A stretch of 9,308 bases of DNA from Bacteroidota bacterium (GCA_003648455.1 QMPG01000103.1:1-9308), one strand, 5' to 3'. Shown: positions 1 through 7,003, numbered from the stretch's first letter. The notes: generated by a model from the sequence alone, not told the origin. Made by a program: numbers and translations.

Positions 1-157
1 AAATTCATTAATTTTCTACGATTAAGTAATACCAACAAATTTGGGAATTTCATTAACCCCAAATTTGGGTATTACTAAATCGGGGTTTCCCGCTTTGCAC
101 CCCACTATCTATCACACATTCATGCAATTCACTTCGTTTTTGCATGAATAAAGCGGG
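1..157 (-). repeat. Structured interspersed repeat, copy 1 (left end cut by window)
   Basis: This non-coding segment is a diverged inverted copy of 2341-2530. Exact shared blocks include CCCACTATCTATC (101-113, matching 2378-2390) and an 18-nt block at 118-135 matching 2356-2373. It can fold into several hairpins: a 9-bp stem 25-33/68-76 continued after an AA bulge by a 10-bp stem 36-45/58-67; a 10-bp stem 118-127/140-149 with a 12-nt loop; and an outer 8-bp stem 89-96/150-157 (CCCGCTTT/AAAGCGGG). Positions 1-17 match the part of copy 2 that forms a further hairpin, here truncated by the window edge. The strand given is the one transcribed from smpB, whose stop codon lies about 12 bp away, so the element would form the smpB 3' UTR. 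No reading frame is evident. The repeat and stems are read directly from the sequence; a role as RNA or as a mobile element is inference. Confidence 0.8.
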
Positions 158-168
158 TTAATATTATC

Positions 169-621
169 CTAATGCCTTTTTAATCTGTCAATTTCTCTTT
201 TCATATCTTTCTGTTTCAAACTTTGGCGTTTATCATAAGTATTTTTACCTCTGGCAAGTGCAATTTCTAATTTTGCATAACCTCTTTCATCAATAAATAA
301 TCTAGTTGGAATTATTGAAAAACCTTTTTCTTTAATCTTCCTATTGAGTTTCTTCAGCTCTTTCTTGTTAAGCAATAATTTCCTTTCTCTTTTAGGCTCA
401 TGATTATTATAACTACCAAAAGAATATTCTGAAACATGCATTGATTTAACCCAAAGTTCATTATCATAAAATGAACAATATGAATCAACAAGACTGGCTC
501 TTCCGGCTCTAATCGATTTTATCTCAGTGCCTGTGAGTTGAATACCGGCAATGTATTTGTCTATCAATTCATACTCGAAAGACGCTTTTTTATTTTTAAT
601 ATTTATAGATGGTGATGCCAT
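169..621 (-). CDS. smpB: SsrA-binding protein SmpB
   Basis: SmpB binds tmRNA (SsrA) and brings it to ribosomes stalled on mRNAs without a stop codon. The nascent chain is then tagged for proteolysis and the ribosome is released. The 150-residue length is normal for the family. The N-terminal part has the conserved IxNKKAxFEY-like start (residues 7-17), the [18 protein letters not shown] block (31-48) that forms the tmRNA-binding OB-fold core, and the [11 protein letters not shown] segment (74-84). The basic C-terminal tail with TYDKRQ and a Lys/Arg-rich end (about 128-150) is the part that enters the empty mRNA channel. The ATG at 619-621 is the only sensible start. A TAAATTTG -7-like box lies about 20 bp upstream. 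The gene is transcribed separately from the Yip1-family gene, because a terminator lies between them. Its 3' end runs straight into structured repeat copy 1. Confidence 0.97.
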   Translation of the reverse strand: MASPSINIKNKKASFEYELIDKYIAGIQLTGTEIKSIRAGRASLVDSYCSFYDNELWVKSMHVSEYSFGSYNNHEPKRERKLLLNKKELKKLNRKIKEKGFSIIPTRLFIDERGYAKLEIALARGKNTYDKRQSLKQKDMKREIDRLKRH

Positions 622-640
622 GTCGCTTAAATTCAGGCTA

Positions 641-648
641 CAAATTTA
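641..648 (-). promoter_or_regulatory. Putative smpB promoter -7 box
   Basis: On the minus strand the octamer reads TAAATTTG, matching the Bacteroidetes primary sigma factor -7 consensus TAnnTTTG. It lies 19 bp upstream of the smpB ATG, giving a very short leader. No TTTG -33 box is seen at the expected distance. The box directly follows the T-tract of the upstream gene's terminator, so transcription would end and restart within a few tens of bases. Confidence 0.5.
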
Positions 649-650
649 CA

Positions 651-683
651 AAAAAAAAGCAATCTAATATGTCTTAGATTGCT
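651..683 (-). terminator. Intrinsic terminator of the Yip1-family gene
   Basis: A perfect 10-bp stem AGCAATCTAA/TTAGATTGCT (658-667 with 674-683) has a 6-nt loop. Read on the minus strand it is followed by a run of eight T residues. It lies 23 bp after the Yip1-family stop codon and just upstream of smpB, so it separates the two transcription units. Confidence 0.85.
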
Positions 684-706
684 AATAAAATAAGTTTAAT
701 TAAATA

Positions 707-1282
707 CTAAAGCATACTTGCTAAACCAATTGCTCTAAAAATAGCACCTAAAATCAAGGTGATAGCAACAATAATCAAAAAAGAAACAATAATATATCCT
801 ACTTTTTTATTTTCAGGAGTTTCCATCATTGGTGTTAATCCTGTCCAGAATAAATAGATTGAATACAAACCAAAAATTCCAAACAAAACTGATAGCACAG
901 GAATTAATCCGCTTAATATTGAGGCAACATAAGAAGCTGTTGATGCATAAATAACCAACTTGAATGCAGCATTAATATCTTTTTTTGACCCAAAGCTTGG
1001 AGCTAATTCATTAATTATAAATGCCGACAAAAACATTACTAAAAATTGAACGACGAACACAATAATTGCTGTTACTAGAACACTTAAAAATGAAAAACCT
1101 AAAGATAATTTAGTAAATGAACTCCCAACTAAGGATGCAATTGCAATTAAAACCAATAAAGGTAAAGCATAATTAAGTATTACCTCTTTTTTATCCTCTG
1201 TTTCTCCTTTAACAACCTCCCATTCTTCAACCGGTTTTATAATAATATTTTTTGCTCTGTTATAAATTTTATTGAAATCCAT
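707..1282 (-). CDS. Yip1-family multi-pass membrane protein
   Basis: This 191-residue integral membrane protein has the architecture of the Yip1/YIP1-domain family found in many Bacteroidetes. A short soluble N-terminus carries the recurrent 'IIxPVEEWEVV' motif (residues 14-24), followed by about five hydrophobic segments: roughly 38-54, 62-91 (long, possibly two), 108-127, 127-147 and 161-185. The W in the VEEW motif and the later SxYLFWTGL motif (141-149) fit Yip1-domain proteins. No enzymatic motif is visible and bacterial members have no firmly known function. In eukaryotes the domain occurs in Golgi trafficking proteins, which does not transfer. It is a single-gene unit, bounded upstream by a TATATTTG box and downstream by a strong terminator. 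Family assignment is fairly sure; function is unknown. Confidence 0.8.
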   Translation of the reverse strand: MDFNKIYNRAKNIIIKPVEEWEVVKGETEDKKEVILNYALPLLVLIAIASLVGSSFTKLSLGFSFLSVLVTAIIVFVVQFLVMFLSAFIINELAPSFGSKKDINAAFKLVIYASTASYVASILSGLIPVLSVLFGIFGLYSIYLFWTGLTPMMETPENKKVGYIIVSFLIIVAITLILGAIFRAIGLASML

Positions 1283-1309
1283 AATTATTATTTTTTTTTT
1301 GGTTCAATA

Positions 1310-1317
1310 CAAATATA
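1310..1317 (-). promoter_or_regulatory. Putative -7 box for the Yip1-family gene
   Basis: The minus-strand octamer TATATTTG matches TAnnTTTG and lies 27 bp upstream of the ATG at 1280-1282. No clear TTTG -33 box is present at 19 nt. It is the exact mirror image of the miaA box at 1340-1347, with 22 bp between them. Confidence 0.5.
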
Positions 1318-1339
1318 CAAAATTTAATAAAAAATAAAG

Positions 1340-1347
1340 TATATTTG
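1340..1347 (+). promoter_or_regulatory. Putative miaA promoter -7 box
   Basis: TATATTTG matches the Bacteroidetes -7 consensus TAnnTTTG and ends 18 bp before the miaA ATG. The predicted leader is therefore only about a dozen bases, A-rich and without a Shine-Dalgarno sequence. The -33 position has no TTTG. Confidence 0.5.
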
Positions 1348-1365
1348 TTTTAGAAAATCAAAAAC

Positions 1366-2292
1366 ATGTTAATAAAAAAATTCAACTTAGTTACTGTTCT
1401 TGGACCAACAGCAACAGGTAAAACTTCGTTTGCTACCAACCTGGCTTCAAAAATTAATGGAGAAATTATTAGTGCAGATTCTCGACAAGTGTATAAAAGT
1501 ATGGATATTGGAACAGGAAAAGATATTGACGATTATAAACTAAACGACAAAGTAATTCCTTATCATCTAATTGATATTGTTGATGCTGGTTATAGCTATA
1601 ATGTTTTTGAATATCAAAAAGATTTTTTAAAAGCTTATAATGACATAATTAGCAGAAATAAATTTCCTATTCTTTGTGGAGGTACCGGCATGTATATTGA
1701 AGCCGTTTTAAAAGGATATAAGTTAATTAAAGTGCCTGTTAATGAAGGTTTACGCCAAGAACTTGAATTAATGTCCAAAGACGAATTAATTAAAATATTT
1801 AAGCAATTTAAAACACCTCATAATGTAAGTGATTTGAATTCAAAAAAGAGACTTATTAGAGCTATCGAAATAGAAAATTATTATTCTGAGAATCCCGAAA
1901 TTGACACTTCATATCCTGATATTAATGCTTTAATTTTTGGGATTAAATATGAAAGAGAAAAAGTAAAACAACGAATTACTCAAAGACTAAAAAGTCGATT
2001 AGAAGAAGGAATGATTGAGGAAGTGAAAAATTTATTGGACAAAGGCATCCCATCAGATCAATTAATTTACTATGGTTTAGAATATAAATTTGTTACAAAT
2101 TATATATTAGGGAATTTATCATATGATGAAATGTTTGATAAACTAAATATTGCTATTCATCAATTTTCGAAACGACAAATGACCTGGTTTAGAAGAATGG
2201 AGCGAAATGGTTTTAAAATAAACTGGATAGATGGTAATCTTTCTATAAACAATAAAATAGAAGAAGCTTTAAAAATAATTGACTTTTTATAA
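1366..2292 (+). CDS. miaA: tRNA dimethylallyltransferase (MiaA-type), divergent paralogue form
   Basis: MiaA transfers a dimethylallyl group from DMAPP to N6 of adenosine 37 in tRNAs reading UNN codons, a modification that stabilises codon pairing. The 308-residue length is normal. Seen in order: P-loop GPTATGKT (13-20), the DSRQVY block with the presumed catalytic Asp38, MDIGTGKD (46-53), CGGTGMYIEAVL (104-115), KKRLIRAIEI (160-169) and the C-terminal KRQMTWFRRM (269-278). Two blocks depart from the E. coli type: DIGTAKP is DIGTGKD, and the VGYRQ motif is YGLEYKF (236-242). This matches my recollection of the second MiaA copy carried by some Bacteroidetes, so another miaA may exist elsewhere in the genome. 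It stands alone, divergent from the Yip1 gene, with structured repeat copy 2 starting 48 bp after its stop. Family assignment is sure; the paralogue status is inference. Confidence 0.92.
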   Translation: MLIKKFNLVTVLGPTATGKTSFATNLASKINGEIISADSRQVYKSMDIGTGKDIDDYKLNDKVIPYHLIDIVDAGYSYNVFEYQKDFLKAYNDIISRNKFPILCGGTGMYIEAVLKGYKLIKVPVNEGLRQELELMSKDELIKIFKQFKTPHNVSDLNSKKRLIRAIEIENYYSENPEIDTSYPDINALIFGIKYEREKVKQRITQRLKSRLEEGMIEEVKNLLDKGIPSDQLIYYGLEYKFVTNYILGNLSYDEMFDKLNIAIHQFSKRQMTWFRRMERNGFKINWIDGNLSINNKIEEALKIIDFL

Positions 2293-2340
2293 AAGAATAA
2301 TCTAAACTTAGAATTTTTTTTTAATAATTTAAACCATTTT

Positions 2341-2530
2341 ATTTATGCAAAAAATGAAGTGAATTGCATGAATTAGCGATAGATAGTGGGAAGTAAAGCA
2401 GTAACTGAACCGCCAGCTGGCGGTGAGCTCACGCAAGTAACCCACGAATTAGAAGTACCAAAATTTGGACTTATTAAAAACACAAAATTTGTTGGTAATT
2501 CTTAAGCGTAGAAAAATTATGAATTTTTCG
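2341..2530 (+). repeat. Structured interspersed repeat, copy 2 (with palindromic insert)
   Basis: This is the inverted partner of 1-157, and the two align along nearly their whole length. Here the first hairpin is ATTTATGCAA/TTGCATGAAT (2341-2350 with 2364-2373, one G-T pair). A second stem is 2451-2459 with 2494-2502, nine positions with one mismatch, continued by 2461-2466 with 2485-2490. A third hairpin is GAAAAATT/AATTTTTC (2511-2518 with 2522-2529, 3-nt loop). In the second stem one base pair has changed from T-A in copy 1 to A-T here, a compensatory change that supports pairing. The element lies 48 bp after the miaA stop, in the same orientation to its upstream gene as copy 1 has to smpB. 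The 294-bp gap from miaA to the S9 peptidase is filled by this repeat and the terminator after it. Confidence 0.8.
2401..2441. repeat. Short palindromic insert flanked by GTAAC direct repeats
   Basis: A 31-nt segment (2406-2436) is present in repeat copy 2 and absent from copy 1. It contains the perfect 16-bp palindrome ACCGCCAGCTGGCGGT (2409-2424) and an adjoining 8-bp palindrome TGAGCTCA (2424-2431). It is bounded by GTAAC at 2401-2405 and 2437-2441, whereas copy 1 has a single GAAAC at the matching place. This looks like a REP-like mini-insertion with a 5-bp target duplication. It is also clearly more GC-rich than its surroundings. Confidence 0.65.
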
Positions 2531-2536
2531 GGTTAA

Positions 2537-2582
2537 ACTAGTCCTAAAAAATCGTTGTGGTTTTTTAGGACTAGTATTTTTT
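2537..2582 (+). terminator. Strong hairpin terminator, miaA side (possibly bidirectional)
   Basis: A perfect 15-bp stem pairs 2537-2551 (ACTAGTCCTAAAAAA) with 2561-2575, with a 9-nt loop. On the plus strand it is followed by ATTTTTTATT, so the T-tract serves transcription coming from miaA. It also begins 11 bp beyond the S9 peptidase stop on the minus strand and could serve that convergent gene, although the minus-strand side lacks a T-tract. Confidence 0.85.
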
Positions 2583-2586
2583 ATTC

Positions 2587-4692
2587 CTACTTCAGCCATT
2601 TATCAAGCCAAGCAAAGAATTCTTTTTGCCATAATATAGCATTTTGAGGTTTTACAACAAAATGTGTCTCATCAGGGAAGAAAAGCAATTTGCTTGGAAT
2701 ACCTCTTAACTGAGCAGCATTAAATGCTTCTAAACTTTGAGTGTAAGGAATGCGAAAATCATTACCGCCTGTGATTATCATTATTGGAGTGTCCCAATTC
2801 TGAATAAATTTATGAGGTGACTGAGCATAAGATTTTTGAGCAATTTTATTATTTTTATCCCAATAGCTACCACCTAAGTCGTGATTTGGAAACCATGTTT
2901 CTTCTGTTGCTGCATAAAAACTTTCAAAATTATACATACCGCAATGAGCAATAAAAGCTTTAAACCTTTTTTGATGATGACCGGCTAACCAAAAAGCAGA
3001 AAATCCACCATAACTTGCCCCAACACAGCCTAATCTGTTTTCGTCAATAAAAGGTTTCTTTTTAAAATAATCAGTCGCAGAAAAATAATCTTTCATGTTT
3101 TGTCCGCCATAGTCGCCTGATATCTGAGCATTCCATTCTTGTCCAAAGCTTGGAAGTCCGCGACGGTTTGGTGCAATAATAACATAATCGTTGGCAGCCA
3201 TTATTTGGAAATTCCACCTGAATGAAAAAAACTGACTAACTGCACTTTGTGGACCTCCCTGGCAATAAAGCAATGCTGGATATTTTTTGTTTTTGTCGAA
3301 TTTTGGAGGATAAATAAGCCATACAAGCATTTTTTTGCCATCGGTTGTTTTAATCCAATTTTCTTCAACCTTACCCATTTCAATATTATCGTAAATGTTT
3401 TTATTGGTAAAAGTTAATTGTGTATCATTGCCTGTTTCTTCGTCAACTTTAAAAATTTCTGTTGCCATCGACATCGACATCTTAGCACCAATAATTACGT
3501 TGTCAAGCTTTGAAAAAGAGCTATAGTTGTGTATTCCTTTTGTTATTTGAGTGTATTTTTTTGTATTTAAATCAACTTTAAAAATTTGATATGTAGCATT
3601 TAAACCACTGATAAAGTAGATTGTGTTGTTGCTCCAAACAATGTTTGATACATTATGGTCGAAGTTTTCGGTAATATATTCTTTTTTATCTGTAGTGAAA
3701 TCGTAAACCATAAGACGGTCTTTGTCAGATTCGTATCCCGGAGTTTCCATGCTTTGCCAAGCAATTTTTTTACCATTCTCCGAAAAGCGGGGATATCTGT
3801 CATAACCTAAGTTTCCTTTTGTAAGATTTTTTGTTTCTTCGGTTTCAATATTGTACAAATAAATATCAGAGTTTGTGCTAACAGCGTAATCTCGACCTAT
3901 TAATTTTTTGCAAGTGTAGGCAATAGTTTTTCCATCTGGGCTCCATGTCATTTCCGAATTGTCGAAATATGGCTCCATTGGTGCGTCCCAAAGTTCGCCT
4001 TCCATAATATCTTTACTGTTAGATATTTTATTATTTGAGTAATCTGCAACAAAAATATGACTGTGTTTGTCATCGCTCCATTGATTCCAATGGCGATACA
4101 TTAAATTGTCAATTATTTTTACATCTGCTAAAGGAAGCTCAGGATATAAATCATGAGTGTTTTTTTCAAGCTTTACATCTTTACAATAAAGAATGCGATT
4201 CCCTGTTGGTGAAAACTCAAAACTGTTAATGCCCCCATCAATGTTTGAGATTTGTTGTTTGCTACTTCCGTTAGGGTTCATTTCCCATAACTGAACAGAA
4301 CCGCTTTCGCTTGACAGATAAGCAATTTTTTTACCGTCAGGAGTCCATCTTTGATTAAATTCTCCTCCAATGCGTGTTGTAAGTTGTTTTGGAGTTCCTC
4401 CGGCAACAGGTATTGAATAAATATCAGTATTGCTTTTGTTTGTTGGTACATTGTAACGTGTAATACCATAAACAATATTTTTTCCATCGGGAGAAAGTTG
4501 TGCATCGCTAACCCTACCGAATTTCCACATAATTTCGGGAGTTAAAATGCCATTGTCTATTTCTTCTTGGGTAAGCTCACTAACAAAATCTTTTTGAGTA
4601 AGTTCTGTTTTGTCATTTTTTTGTTTGCACGAACTAATTAGCAACAAGCTAAATAGAATCAGTAATGCACTTATAAAATTTTGTTTTTTCAT
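2587..4692 (-). CDS. Secreted S9-family (prolyl oligopeptidase clan) peptidase, lipoprotein
   Basis: This 701-residue serine peptidase has a lipoprotein signal peptide: MKK, a hydrophobic core, and lipobox LISSC with the lipidated Cys at 22. It is probably anchored on the periplasmic side or in the outer membrane. Residues about 50-430 form a beta-propeller built of WDxxG/'SPDGKxIAY' blades (e.g. 66-75, 117-125, 250-259, 303-312). The C-terminal alpha/beta-hydrolase domain carries CQGGPQS (477-483), PNRRGLPSFG (508-517), the nucleophile Ser560 in GASYGG (558-563), Asp645 in GGNDFRIPY and His677 in DETHF. The triad is complete, so the enzyme should be active. It resembles S9C enzymes such as dipeptidyl peptidase 5 and acylaminoacyl peptidases, which remove dipeptides or process short peptides; exact specificity cannot be read. 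It lies 28 bp downstream of the TPR lipoprotein gene, probably in one transcript. Confidence 0.92.
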   Translation of the reverse strand: MKKQNFISALLILFSLLLISSCKQKNDKTELTQKDFVSELTQEEIDNGILTPEIMWKFGRVSDAQLSPDGKNIVYGITRYNVPTNKSNTDIYSIPVAGGTPKQLTTRIGGEFNQRWTPDGKKIAYLSSESGSVQLWEMNPNGSSKQQISNIDGGINSFEFSPTGNRILYCKDVKLEKNTHDLYPELPLADVKIIDNLMYRHWNQWSDDKHSHIFVADYSNNKISNSKDIMEGELWDAPMEPYFDNSEMTWSPDGKTIAYTCKKLIGRDYAVSTNSDIYLYNIETEETKNLTKGNLGYDRYPRFSENGKKIAWQSMETPGYESDKDRLMVYDFTTDKKEYITENFDHNVSNIVWSNNTIYFISGLNATYQIFKVDLNTKKYTQITKGIHNYSSFSKLDNVIIGAKMSMSMATEIFKVDEETGNDTQLTFTNKNIYDNIEMGKVEENWIKTTDGKKMLVWLIYPPKFDKNKKYPALLYCQGGPQSAVSQFFSFRWNFQIMAANDYVIIAPNRRGLPSFGQEWNAQISGDYGGQNMKDYFSATDYFKKKPFIDENRLGCVGASYGGFSAFWLAGHHQKRFKAFIAHCGMYNFESFYAATEETWFPNHDLGGSYWDKNNKIAQKSYAQSPHKFIQNWDTPIMIITGGNDFRIPYTQSLEAFNAAQLRGIPSKLLFFPDETHFVVKPQNAILWQKEFFAWLDKWLK

Positions 4693-4720
4693 AATTGTTT
4701 TTTTATAGGTTATTTTAAAA

Positions 4721-5779
4721 TTACTGTTTTTTTATTTCATCTAATCTGTTTAAGGCTTTAACACTTAAATCATAATTTGGATAGATGTCAAGTGATTTTT
4801 GGTATTGCTTTTTTGCTTTATCGTATTGTTTTAGAAGTTCATAGCAATAACCAATATTATAATATGCCTGAAAATAATTGCTGTCATATTTAATAGCTTT
4901 TGAAAAATATGAAATAGCTTCTTTGTATTTATTAAGATATATCATGTTTATATATCCAATATTATAATAAACATGTTGTTGTGTGCTATCAATATTAGTT
5001 AAAATATAATTGTATTTATCAATAGCCTGTTTTGGTTTATTGTTTTCCTGATAAAAGAAGGCAGTGTTGTAATGAGCTTCAAAGCTATTTGGAGCAATGT
5101 TTATGGCATTTCTGTAATATGCAATCGCAATGCTATCTTGTTTTTCGGCGTATAATAAGCCTAAAAGCATGTATGCATCATAATAATTTGGTTCATTATC
5201 AACAGCAATTTGTAAATTTTTTATAGCTTCTTCAGGTTTGTTAATTTCTTTATAAACAAGCCCTTTAATGAAATATGTTTGTGCAATATGTTTGTCAATT
5301 TGTTGAACTTGAGATAAATATTTTAATGAGTTTTTATATTCTTTTACATATAAATAAATATTAGATAGTTTCAATAATGCATCAGTATTCTCAGGGAAAA
5401 ATTTAAGGCATTTTTCTAATGTGGTTTTTGAAGCTTTAGAATCTCCTTTTAAAAGGTAATATTCAGAAAGTTGATTATAATATTCGGGTTTAAGAGAATC
5501 TAGTTTCATTGCAATTTCCAAATCATTAATTGCATTTTCAATATCATCCTGTTTAAAATACAATTTTGATCTTTCAAAAAAAAGTTTGTCGTCTTTAGGA
5601 GTCTTTCTAATTTTATCAGATATTTCCTTAATAGCTAAGCTGTCTGTTTTTTCGCTAATGAGACTTTGTTCTTGATTGCCAGAGGTTTCTTTTTTGCTTG
5701 TTTCATTGCAAGAAATTAATGCAAAAAATAGAGCGAGAATTATAAGTAAATTAAAGATGTTTTTGTGTTCAGCTTTCAT
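4721..5779 (-). CDS. TPR-repeat lipoprotein
   Basis: This 352-residue protein has a lipoprotein signal (basic start, hydrophobic residues 8-22, lipobox LISC with Cys at 24). A Ser/Glu/Lys-rich linker to about residue 60 follows, then an array of about eight tetratricopeptide repeats to the C-terminus. Repeat signatures such as 'YYNxGYxY...KYKEAISYFSKAIKYDSN' recur about every 34 residues; the clearest units start near 64, 98, 132, 166, 200, 234, 269 and 304. TPR arrays bind other proteins, so a role as an envelope scaffold is likely, but no partner or enzyme domain is visible. It is followed after 28 bp by the S9 peptidase and preceded by recA with a hairpin between. No TAnnTTTG box is visible in the 112-bp gap upstream, so its promoter is unclear. 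Confidence 0.88.
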   Translation of the reverse strand: MKAEHKNIFNLLIILALFFALISCNETSKKETSGNQEQSLISEKTDSLAIKEISDKIRKTPKDDKLFFERSKLYFKQDDIENAINDLEIAMKLDSLKPEYYNQLSEYYLLKGDSKASKTTLEKCLKFFPENTDALLKLSNIYLYVKEYKNSLKYLSQVQQIDKHIAQTYFIKGLVYKEINKPEEAIKNLQIAVDNEPNYYDAYMLLGLLYAEKQDSIAIAYYRNAINIAPNSFEAHYNTAFFYQENNKPKQAIDKYNYILTNIDSTQQHVYYNIGYINMIYLNKYKEAISYFSKAIKYDSNYFQAYYNIGYCYELLKQYDKAKKQYQKSLDIYPNYDLSVKALNRLDEIKKQ

Positions 5780-5837
5780 TTTAATAAAATTGTTTGTTAA
5801 AGAAAATTGATATTTAGTTTAATGAGCGTTGAAAGTT

Positions 5838-5878
5838 ACAGCTCTTTTGTTTTCAGTATACAAAAGAGCTGTTTTTTT
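5838..5878 (+). terminator. Terminator-like hairpin between recA and the TPR gene
   Basis: A perfect 13-bp stem ACAGCTCTTTTGT/ACAAAAGAGCTGT (5838-5850 with 5860-5872) has a 9-nt loop. Its T-tract (5873-5878) is on the plus strand, while both flanking genes are on the minus strand. On the minus strand the stem is preceded by a run of A and followed by TAACTTTC. It starts 19 bp after the recA stop, so it could still end or protect the recA mRNA, but its best terminator orientation is antisense. Confidence 0.6.
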
Positions 5879-5891
5879 GTGCAGATTTTGA

Positions 5892-6905
5892 TTAATTCTC
5901 CATTGAATCAATTATTTTATTTTCTATCTCTTCAGAAAGTTCAGGGTTGTCTGTTAAAAGAGCTTTAACCGTTTCGCGTCCCTGACCAAGTTTAGTGTCG
6001 CCATAACTAAACCACGAGCCACTTTTTTTAATAATATCACAATCAACGCCTAAGTCAATTATTTCGCCAATTTTAGAAATACCCTCACCAAACATAATGT
6101 CGAATTCGGCTTTTCTGAAAGGTGGTGCAATTTTATTTTTCACTACTTTTACTCGAGTTCTATTACCAATAATTGCTTCGCCGTCTTTTATCTTACCAAT
6201 GCTACGAATATCTAAACGAACAGAAGCATAAAATTTAAGAGCGTTACCACCGGTTGTAGTTTCTGGGTTGCCAAACATAACACCAATTTTTTCACGCAAT
6301 TGATTAATGAAAATAACACAAGTATTTGTTCTGTTAATATTTGATGTTAATTTACGCAATGCTTGTGACATAAGTCGTGCTTGAAGCCCCATTCTGGAAT
6401 CACCCATTTCACCTTCAATTTCAGCTTTTGGTGTAAGAGCGGCAACAGAGTCAATAACAATAATGTCAATAGCGCCTGAGCGAATAAGATGATCCGTTAT
6501 TTCAAGAGCTTGCTCACCATTATCAGGCTGTGAAATTAATAGGTTGTCAATATCAACACCTAATTTCTCGGCATAAAAACGGTCAAAAGCATTCTCAGCA
6601 TCAATAAATGCAGCTGTACCTCCTTGTTTTTGAGCTTCAGCAATTGCATGTGTAGCAATTGTTGTTTTTCCTGATGATTCAGGACCGAAAATTTCAATTA
6701 CTCTTCCTCTTGGATAACCACCTATGCCTAGTGCAAGATTTAGATTAAGCGAACCCGATGAAATTGAAGGAACATCTTCAATAGCATTGTCGCCCATCTT
6801 CATAATTGTTCCTTTTCCGAAGTTTTTTTCAATTTTATCAATAGTCAGCTGTAAAGCTTTTATTTTTTCGTTTTTTACTTTGTCGTTGTTGTTTTCTTTT
6901 GCCAT
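5892..6905 (-). CDS. recA: Recombinase RecA
   Basis: RecA forms ATP-dependent filaments on single-stranded DNA, carries out strand exchange and promotes LexA-type self-cleavage. The 337 residues cover the whole family core: N-terminal helix (1-33), Walker A GPESSGKT (74-81), catalytic Glu104 in FIDAE, Walker [11 protein letters not shown] (148-157), the L1 region [21 protein letters not shown] (165-185), and the L2 region with [27 protein letters not shown] (208-234). [11 protein letters not shown] (253-263) and the C-terminal [16 protein letters not shown] block (296-311) follow. It stops soon after, without the long acidic tail of E. coli RecA. The residue after the catalytic Glu is Asn105 where E. 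coli has His97. It is divergent from clpS over 298 bp; no standard SOS box is seen, but two short palindromes lie in the leader. Confidence 0.98.
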   Translation of the reverse strand: MAKENNNDKVKNEKIKALQLTIDKIEKNFGKGTIMKMGDNAIEDVPSISSGSLNLNLALGIGGYPRGRVIEIFGPESSGKTTIATHAIAEAQKQGGTAAFIDAENAFDRFYAEKLGVDIDNLLISQPDNGEQALEITDHLIRSGAIDIIVIDSVAALTPKAEIEGEMGDSRMGLQARLMSQALRKLTSNINRTNTCVIFINQLREKIGVMFGNPETTTGGNALKFYASVRLDIRSIGKIKDGEAIIGNRTRVKVVKNKIAPPFRKAEFDIMFGEGISKIGEIIDLGVDCDIIKKSGSWFSYGDTKLGQGRETVKALLTDNPELSEEIENKIIDSMEN

Positions 6906-6966
6906 AGCTATAGTAAGGATTAAGTTATTTTAAGATTGATGTTTAATTTAGTTGTTTTTTAAGATG

Positions 6967-7003
6967 TTGATATCAAATTAGTTAAAATAATATTGTTCAA
7001 CAA
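6967..7003. promoter_or_regulatory. Two palindromes in the recA leader
   Basis: TTGATATCAA (6967-6976) is a perfect 10-bp palindrome and TTGTTCAACAA (6993-7003) is a perfect inverted repeat around one central base. Both lie between the predicted recA start site (near 7017) and the recA ATG. They could be operators or chance AT-rich symmetry; no known regulator site is recognised. Confidence 0.3.

Noticed and set aside
1..157. Possible CRISPR or tandem repeat array
   Set aside because: There are only two diverged inverted copies 2.2 kb apart, with no regular spacers and no cas genes.
2299..2325. Terminator directly after miaA (TCTAA/TTAGA followed by T9)
   Set aside because: The stem would have only a 2-nt loop and 5 A/T-rich pairs, so it is not stable. 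The real hairpin is at 2537-2575.
157..2341. smpB-Yip1-miaA as an invertible or mobile segment bounded by inverted repeats
   Set aside because: The repeats are well diverged (longest exact block 18 bp), no recombinase is present, and the genes inside are ordinary core genes.
3201..3803. Small minus-strand frames inside the S9 peptidase gene
   Set aside because: They are out-of-frame shadows of a gene with an intact signal peptide, propeller and full catalytic triad.
6724..6933. Plus-strand frame over the 5' end of recA
   Set aside because: It is antisense to the recA N-terminus, low in complexity and without a family match that I recognise.
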